The notes under the pieces: generated by a model
The model's database searches: none
The model's input: only the letters and a program-made list of their open reading frames with translations
Told to the model about the DNA's origin: nothing
From: Pavlovales sp. CCMP2436
Lineage: Eukaryota; Haptophyta; Pavlovophyceae; Pavlovales
Reading direction: 5' to 3'
NCBI GenBank assembly: GCA_026770615.1
Contig: MU631663.1
Coordinates: 147,145-159,326, forward strand
DNA length: 12,182 nucleotides
Position numbers and translations under genes: made by a program
In this document: positions 9,001 through 12,182 of the stretch, in pieces
Position numbering within the stretch: the first letter of the stretch is position 1
Layout: each line of letters begins with the position of its first letter

Positions 9001-11280
9001 GGCTCTGCTTCTGCTGGCATGATTCCTGGTTAGTTTTCCACCGAATGGTTAGTTATTGTTTGAATGCGCACTCGACCAACCGCTCACCCGCCGCTCACCC
9101 TGCCCGCCCCCCCGCCCGCTCTTTGTCCCCAGGATGAGGTGCGCACGACGCTCGAGTCAAACTATGCGATTCTCTCGAGCGTGTATACTTACTACTGTGC
9201 TACGGGCTCGGCTTACGACAACTGGGTGATCGGCATGAATGGTACGAGCCGTTGCTGACGATTCTTTTTGCGTGCCCTTATGCTGTCTAATCTGACTGCT
9301 ACATCCCCGATATGTTGACCTCGTTCTAATTGTCTATTTTGACTGCGCAGAGTTTACCTTGTTCTGTGACGAGTGCCACATCCCCGAGAAGACGAGCTCG
9401 TTCTGTCGCCAGGCCGACCTTGACACGATCTTCATAGGTGCCGGCCCATGCTTTTTCTGCCATCTCTGCTCTCTCTCGCGCGCTCTCTCTCATCTCTCCC
9501 CCCTCCCCCCCCTCTATGTCACCCAACCCTCCCCTCCCATTCCCCCCATCCCTTCGCCCCCATCCTCTCTCGCTCTCTCGTTCTCTCGGTTCGCTCTGAC
9601 TCGCTCGTTCTCTTGCTCTTGCTCTTGCTCTCGCTCTCGATTTCCACAGGTTCCTGCCCCAAGGACGACGATAAGTCGGCCAAGCTCGGCGTAACTCGCG
9701 CACTGCTGCGCTACCAGTGGCTGCAAGTCATCGTGCGCATTTCAATCGCAAAGTACATCCGCACCGGCCGCTCGAACGACGTGTCCGAGGCGCTCGAGAT
9801 GCTGATCGAGCGGGACATTCTACCCAATATCTCGGCGTTCGCTGCGCACGACCACGATATCTTCCGCCATGAGCAGCTGTACAAGATGGAGACAGAGCTC
9901 GTGAGACCTTGCCCGCGCGTCCGAGCCCGCGCTCCGCGCCGCCTTCAACCCCCCAACAACAACAAAAAATAGCTGCCGGTCGCGCCGCCGCGCCCGAGCC
10001 GAGCGCGGTCCAGCTCACACTCTGCCCCGCGCTCCATCCTGCCTCTCTACCCCTCCTCTCCCTCTCCCCCTCTCCCCCTCCGCTCAGGCAATCCTCAAGT
10101 ACGAAAGGTCGCTCAGGGAGATCTACCGCGCTTACTCGGCCTTCGACGACGACGCTCTCTCCTCCAAGGGCGATCGGATGTCCCTCGACGAGTGGAGCCG
10201 GCTCATGAAGGACGCGAGACTCATCGACAGCCACTTCACCAAGCGCGAGTCGCATCTCTGCTTCTTCTGGTCAATCTCCTTTGTCGCGGACGAGGTAACG
10301 AAACACGCCGGCCCTCCTCCCTTTCTTCTGGTCACTCTGCCGCGCGCAGCCCGCCGCAGCCACGCGCACAAATGCATTGCCGCCTGACGCGTGCGCCTGT
10401 TAATGCTCCGTGCTCACAGGTGGACCGCCGGCAAAAGATGATCAACATGACCTTCGTCGATTTCCTAGGTAATATAATGTTGTATTCTGAGATGTATATT
10501 GTGTATTGCAATATCGCGTTATTGTACTGCATTATATTGTATTATATAATACTGATAGGGATTCGAGCTGGCGTCTGACTGTCCTGGAAGTTGTGCTGGT
10601 CTGAGCGCTGCGTTGCCCGTTGCTTGACTGTCCTGGAAGTTGTGCTGGTCTGAGCGCTGCGTTGCCCGTTGCTTGCTGCGTGCCTTGGTCAGCTGCACTG
10701 ATTATATATGTTGTGATTTTCGTCCACCTCTGCTGTTCAATCTAATAAAGAGGGACTCGGACGCATCGCCGTCTTCAAGCCGCTTCCCAACTCGGCGGCC
10801 TACCGCGAACTCGAGAAGGTGACCGCGGGCAGGGAGGAGAGGGCCGCTGCCGACTCACAGCCAAGCCCGATCGAGAGCTGCAGCCAATTCTTCGACCAGC
10901 TGTGGGCGAACGGCGGCGAGTACGCGCTAGCCAAGTTTAACCGCGCGCACGAGCGCGACTGGCAGCTCGACGAGAGTGCGCAGGGCAGGCCACTCGCTGA
11001 CAGTATCGAGCTTGTCTGCCAGCTGCTCATCGGACGGATCGACCGCAACGGTGACGGGAAGATCTCCCGGAAAGATTGGAAGCTCCGACCGGACTCTCCT
11101 CAGAAGGGGGGCGTGGGAGGGCAGAGGTTCTCGGCTGGAGACAGCTTCGCCACGCGCAAGGATGGCGCCAACGGTGTCTTCGCGCGCAAGACCGTCGTCG
11201 ATCGAGGGGAATCCTCCTCAACCCCGGCAAAGATCGCTAAGGCTGTGGAGTTCAAGCGGTCCACGTCTGGGCTGTCATGA
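2175..11280 (+). CDS. Giant ARM/HEAT-repeat and EF-hand protein, 12 exons, 2,422 aa
   Basis: Coding exons are 2175-3048, 3220-3584, 3717-3825, 4037-6833, 6994-7287, 7359-8955, 9133-9241, 9351-9437, 9650-9900, 10088-10294, 10420-10468 and 10751-11280. All 11 introns are GT-AG and every junction keeps frame. The sum is 7,269 nt, exactly 2,423 codons with the TGA stop. I chose ATG 2175 because its context (GCCGATGG) is good and it follows a TATA-like box; the upstream extension in this frame begins only with a TTG. Domain order: disordered Ala/Gly N-terminus, ARM/HEAT-like helical repeats (about 215-1380), acidic patch (1405-1410), Ser-rich linker (about 1510-1660), unnamed C-terminal module (about 1725-2250), canonical EF-hand (2344-2355). 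There is no signal peptide or membrane segment, so it is probably cytosolic or cytoskeletal. I infer a Ca2+-sensitive scaffold; the precise function is unknown. Confidence 0.85.
3049..3219 (+). other. Intron 1
   Basis: 171 nt, GTACCT...CCCCAG. It begins with a TA repeat and ends in a long C-rich tract (about 3120-3217), an unusually C-heavy polypyrimidine tract. Confidence 0.8.
3220..3584 (+). CDS. Exon 2: charged and Ala-rich helical segment
   Basis: Starts after the C-tract acceptor CCCCCAG. The split codon G|GC gives Gly, then HFQDFIKRERERSQ. Residues 292-413 are alanine/glutamate-rich, probably a long helix or linker, then return to repeat-like sequence (DELDEMLMLLALLLQ). It ends CTG CAG before GTACTT, phase 0. 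Confidence 0.85.
3585..3716 (+). other. Intron 2 with imperfect triplet repeat
   Basis: 132 nt, GTACTT...TTGCAG. Positions 3628-3683 are an imperfect TTG/CTG/TTA triplet repeat. On the other strand this reads as poly-Asn/Ser, which makes a spurious open frame. Confidence 0.8.
3717..3825 (+). CDS. Exon 3: armadillo-like helix
   Basis: Encodes NPVALAEHTRIDGD and then MELMGLPAQDIRRCAIAVLG, residues 414-449 plus one base of 450. The last part matches the start of an armadillo helix. It joins exon 4 through the split codon G|GC, which reads on as ASFRKSPAACAGFVSDGGA, a typical continuation of such a repeat. The sense of this junction supports the downstream acceptor at 4036 over the decoy at 3951. 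Confidence 0.85.
3826..4036 (+). other. Intron 3 with duplicated acceptor region
   Basis: 211 nt, GTAGGA...AATCAG. An approximately 60-65-bp segment (3905-3969) is repeated imperfectly at 3996-4054. The last 26 bases are identical (3944-3969 and 4029-4054) and span the AG plus the first 18 bases of exon 4. The upstream copy therefore contains a perfect decoy 3' splice site after 3951. Using it would give GASFRKLNEIDYLY and then TAA at 3993-3995. Confidence 0.85.
4037..6833 (+). CDS. Exon 4: main ARM/HEAT-repeat array
   Basis: Largest exon (2,797 nt), residues 450-1381. Helical-repeat sequence is clearest at 450-530 (SPAVRASAASALGWVLRFC), 984-1234 (for example ACAYGACALWAVLRSDDG, then VREVRERCAAASALGAL, then RRFGACALARIGLG) and 1290-1375 (RWVANHALWTLTRLL). 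Inserts between repeats are low-complexity: a Pro/Ala/Glu stretch (about 767-807), an Ala-rich stretch (about 944-980) and a short internal duplication VATQAHVATQAL (719-730). It ends with phase 2 at AG|GTAATA; reading through the junction gives an immediate TAA. Long open frames on the opposite strand here come from the extreme GC content. Confidence 0.9.
6834..6993 (+). other. Intron 4
   Basis: 160 nt, GTAATA...TATAG, AT-rich. A GC-rich island at 6893-6913 has short inverted arms GCGCGG and CCGCGC. A second AG|GCGC site at 6891-6892 resembles the true acceptor (AG|GCGCTGG) and would be open for about 29 codons before TAA. Confidence 0.75.
6994..7287 (+). CDS. Exon 5: acidic patch segment
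   Basis: Joins exon 4 as AG|G (Arg), then RWKSDARVLEAL. Residues 1405-1410 are the acidic run DEDEDE, followed by GRDRG and a Pro/Arg-rich piece, then the more ordered VLGEFEQWLAEISDGPPEDF. It ends ATG TG before GTACTT, and the split Trp codon is completed in exon 6. The acidic run could bind Ca2+ or basic partners nonspecifically; it is not an EF-hand loop. Confidence 0.85.
7359..8955 (+). CDS. Exon 6: Ser-rich linker and start of the C-terminal module
   Basis: Residues 1480-2012. The start reads LEWHSAALDDELGEYDGDGE. Residues of about 1510-1660 are Ser/Ala/Pro/Arg-rich and probably disordered, with repeated motifs SFGRPST at 1521-1527 and 1580-1586 and SRPST at 1628-1632, plausible phosphorylation sites. 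From about 1725 the sequence becomes ordered: DYSVILSLADGRTHLKPIW, FGEFVLPGGELVRCYHTG, then KEWTLDTSIYAPRRKTCDAR and FALDWERC near 1950-1990. It ends CTG before GTGAGA, phase 0. Confidence 0.88.
9133..9241 (+). CDS. Exon 7: C-terminal module continued
   Basis: Residues 2013-2048 plus one base. It encodes DEVRTTLESNYAILSSVYTY and then YCATGSAYDNWVIGMN. The acceptor is CCCCAG and the donor is G|GTACGA. The aromatic-rich pattern continues directly from exon 6. Confidence 0.85.
9351..9437 (+). CDS. Exon 8: cysteine-containing segment
   Basis: Residues 2049-2077 plus one base: EFTLFCDECHIPEKTSSF, then CRQADLDTIFI. C2054, C2057, H2058 and C2067 are close together and could bind metal, but no known zinc-finger spacing fits with confidence. 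Length is 87 nt, so skipping it would keep the frame. Confidence 0.85.
   Translation, partial: SLPCSVTSATSPRRRARSVARPTLTRSS
9438..9649 (+). other. Intron 8, CT-rich simple sequence
   Basis: 212 nt, GTGCCG...CCACAG. It is nearly all pyrimidine on the + strand, including CT dinucleotide runs (about 9470-9500), a C-rich block and a TTGCTC-type hexamer repeat (about 9610-9640). It could form triplex DNA. Confidence 0.8.
9650..9900 (+). CDS. Exon 9: helical segment of the C-terminal module
   Basis: Residues 2078-2161. After GSCPKDDDK comes a strongly helical stretch (LLRYQWLQVIVRISIAKYIR, 2096-2115), then NDVSEALEMLIERDILPNIS. It follows a CT-rich intron ending TTTCCACAG and ends GAG CTC before GTGAGA, phase 0. 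Confidence 0.85.
10088..10294 (+). CDS. Exon 10: degenerate EF-hand-like segment
   Basis: Residues 2162-2230. It encodes AILKYERSLREIYRAYSAF, then DDDALSSKGDRMSLDEWSRL (2181-2200). The layout of helix, acidic loop, Met/Ser and DEW resembles an EF-hand whose loop has been lengthened, so Ca2+ binding is doubtful. It ends GCG GAC GAG before GTAACG, phase 0. Confidence 0.85.
10420..10468 (+). CDS. Exon 11: 49-nt microexon
   Basis: Encodes VDRRQKMINMTFVDFL plus the first base of the next codon (residues 2231-2246). TFVDFL joined to EGLGRIA of exon 12 is a natural helix continuation after an EF-hand-like unit. Because 49 is not divisible by three, skipping this exon would shift the frame of the EF-hand exon. 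Confidence 0.8.
10576..10675 (+). repeat. 49-bp tandem repeat in intron 11
   Basis: Copy 1 is 10576-10624 and copy 2 is 10625-10673, starting TGACTGTCCTGGAAG and identical, with two more matching bases to 10675. It lies inside intron 11 (10469-10750, 282 nt, the longest intron), whose 5' half is AT-rich. Confidence 0.92.
10751..11280 (+). CDS. Exon 12: canonical EF-hand and C-terminus
   Basis: Residues 2247-2422 and TGA at 11278-11280. The acceptor AATAAAG has a poor pyrimidine tract, but only this site keeps the frame (G|AG = Glu). The loop DRNGDGKISRKD (2344-2355) has Asp at 1, Asn at 3, Asp at 5, Gly at 6, Ile at 8, Ser at 9 and Asp at 12, a good Ca2+-binding EF-hand with Asp instead of the usual Glu at 12. 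The flanking LVCQLLIGRI is the entering helix. The last 55 residues are basic, Ser/Lys/Gly-rich and probably disordered. Confidence 0.88.
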
Positions 11281-11397
11281 CCCGCGTAACAAGTGTGCAA
11301 AGCTAGGAGGGGCACCGGAGCCCGAATAATATCTAATTGAAGTCTAATTGTAGTTATGTTATATAAAACTATTTCACGTGAATATTCGAATCATGTT

Positions 11398-11434
11398 CAT
11401 ACGCATGTTATAAAGAGACATGTTCATGCGTATG
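11398..11434. repeat. 10-bp inverted repeat
   Basis: CATACGCATG (11398-11407) pairs perfectly with CATGCGTATG (11425-11434), with a 17-nt loop. Both arms are preceded by CATGTT, so the arms are also imperfect direct repeats. It sits directly beside the 13-bp hairpin at 11442-11469. Confidence 0.75.
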
Positions 11435-11441
11435 TTCGATG

Positions 11442-11469
11442 CAAATTTGTTCATACATGAACAAATTTG
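11442..11469. repeat. Perfect 13-bp inverted repeat
   Basis: CAAATTTGTTCAT (11442-11454) and ATGAACAAATTTG (11457-11469) are exact reverse complements separated by AC. This is a strong hairpin about 160 nt after the stop codon of the large gene. It may act in the 3' UTR or be part of a small palindromic element. Confidence 0.85.
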
Positions 11470-11670
11470 TCGAAGACGAAAGCAAGTTGTCGTGGGGGAG
11501 CCTGTGGCAATTGCTACGAGTTCACCACCAACTTCACCTCTACCACCACCATCCCTGCTGCCAGGACTAACGTCTGACGTCGACCACGTCAGTGAGTGAA
11601 CAACACCTGTTGAACCATGCTGAGCCGTTATGTATATATACGTATATAAGTAGATAACTAGTATATACAA

Positions 11671-11676
11671 AATAAA
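11671..11676 (+). promoter_or_regulatory. Possible polyadenylation signal
   Basis: AATAAA lies 391 nt after the stop codon of the large gene. A weaker AATAAT is nearer, at 11325-11330. Algal polyadenylation signals vary, so either or neither may be used. Confidence 0.25.
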
Positions 11677-11735
11677 TTTCATGTATGGTATGACGCCACC
11701 GACGCCGGCCCAGCGGCAGAATTGTACATGTACAT

Positions 11736-11775
11736 AATAGTAATAATAATAATGATGATAATAATGATAATACTA
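11736..11775. repeat. TAA/TGA microsatellite
   Basis: Imperfect trinucleotide run of TAA with TGA interruptions in the AT-rich 3' flank, just after the 12-bp palindrome TGTACATGTACA (11723-11734). Confidence 0.8.
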
Positions 11776-12115
11776 CTTTCTTTATGACTTATCTCATTCT
11801 CAATTGTATGGTTATATTTAGTTAAATTATAAAATCTTGTCTGCCACAGTGTGTCACATGTGCCCAGTCTTTCCTTTTTTGGAGCCAAAACGGCTCAGTA
11901 TTTGGCAACTGAAGGTACTAAGTGGCTGCAAATTATTTGGAAGGTTTTGCTGCCTTGAAATCTTGGCACGGCCAAGACTTCGCCAGGCACGCAGCTCACC
12001 CCGTAACGTGCTACTGGCGCACGGCTAGACGCGTGGTGGAGACCGGCCCGCCTGGCTTAAAGGATCCCGTCTACGTTCAACCCAATATTGCGCTGCTCTC
12101 GCAGTGATGACGATC

Positions 12116-12124
12116 TAGGTAAGT
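12116..12124 (+). other. Orphan consensus 5' splice site
   Basis: TAG|GTAAGT matches the general eukaryotic donor consensus, with GT at 12119-12120, and the window ends in CGACAG|GT at 12175-12182. No frame upstream is open for long, so any exon here would be short or noncoding, for example the 5' UTR of a gene to the right. Support is weak. Confidence 0.25.
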
Positions 12125-12182
12125 GATTTTGCGCACCGATCCGCGCCCTATGGCCATATCTAAAGTAGGCGCTGCGACAGGT

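Larger units (their letters stand above)
11281..12182. other. 3' flank, AT-rich, no supported gene
   Basis: After the stop there is about 900 bp without a convincing gene. It holds inverted repeats at 11398-11469, palindromes at 11635-11648 and 11723-11734, a TAA/TGA microsatellite at about 11736-11775, and a GC-richer stretch from about 11960 to 12115 with short open frames (61-63 codons) that I do not recognise. A strong donor-like site lies at 12119. A neighbouring gene may begin here, but this cannot be shown. Confidence 0.55.

Noticed and set aside
11374..11682. 102-codon minus-strand frame in the 3' flank
   Set aside because: It runs through AT-rich palindromic DNA, has a composition unlike the real exons, and has no splice or promoter context.

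Overview
The window reads as nuclear DNA of a GC-rich, intron-bearing protist. Exons are very GC-rich and alanine/arginine-heavy. Introns are short (71-282 nt), GT-AG, and often simple-sequence or AT-rich. There are no bacterial operon features. A unicellular alga such as a haptophyte fits best, but that is inference from composition and gene style; no taxonomic marker is present.

Layout: (1) 1-107 is an almost pure poly-G tract. Read on the minus strand it is the start of an intron (GTACC, then a C tract). (2) 109-948, minus strand, is the first coding exon of an unrecognised alanine-rich, coiled-coil protein that leaves the window on the left. (3) 949-2174 is the divergent intergenic region, with an AT-rich stretch, a 9-bp hairpin, a perfect 90-bp direct repeat present twice, and a TATA-like box with a leader hairpin for the next gene. 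(4) 2175-11280, plus strand, is one gene of 12 coding exons. I assembled it by following splice junctions whose phases all agree. It totals 7,269 nt and encodes 2,422 residues. (5) 11281-12182 is AT-rich 3' flank with inverted repeats, a TAA microsatellite, a possible polyadenylation signal and one strong but orphan 5' splice site.

The large protein has a disordered N-terminus, a long armadillo/HEAT-like helical-repeat region (about residues 215-1380), an acidic patch, a serine-rich linker with repeated RPST motifs, a conserved-looking C-terminal module I cannot name (about 1725-2250), a degenerate EF-hand-like segment and one canonical EF-hand (2344-2355). It looks like a Ca2+-responsive scaffold. 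A cytoskeletal or flagellar role is a guess. The two genes are divergently transcribed and share the 1.2-kb region between them; nothing else links their functions.

The most notable structures are the homopolymer intron, the duplicated 3' splice site in intron 3, the tandem duplications in intron 11 and in the intergenic region, and the large multidomain protein itself.
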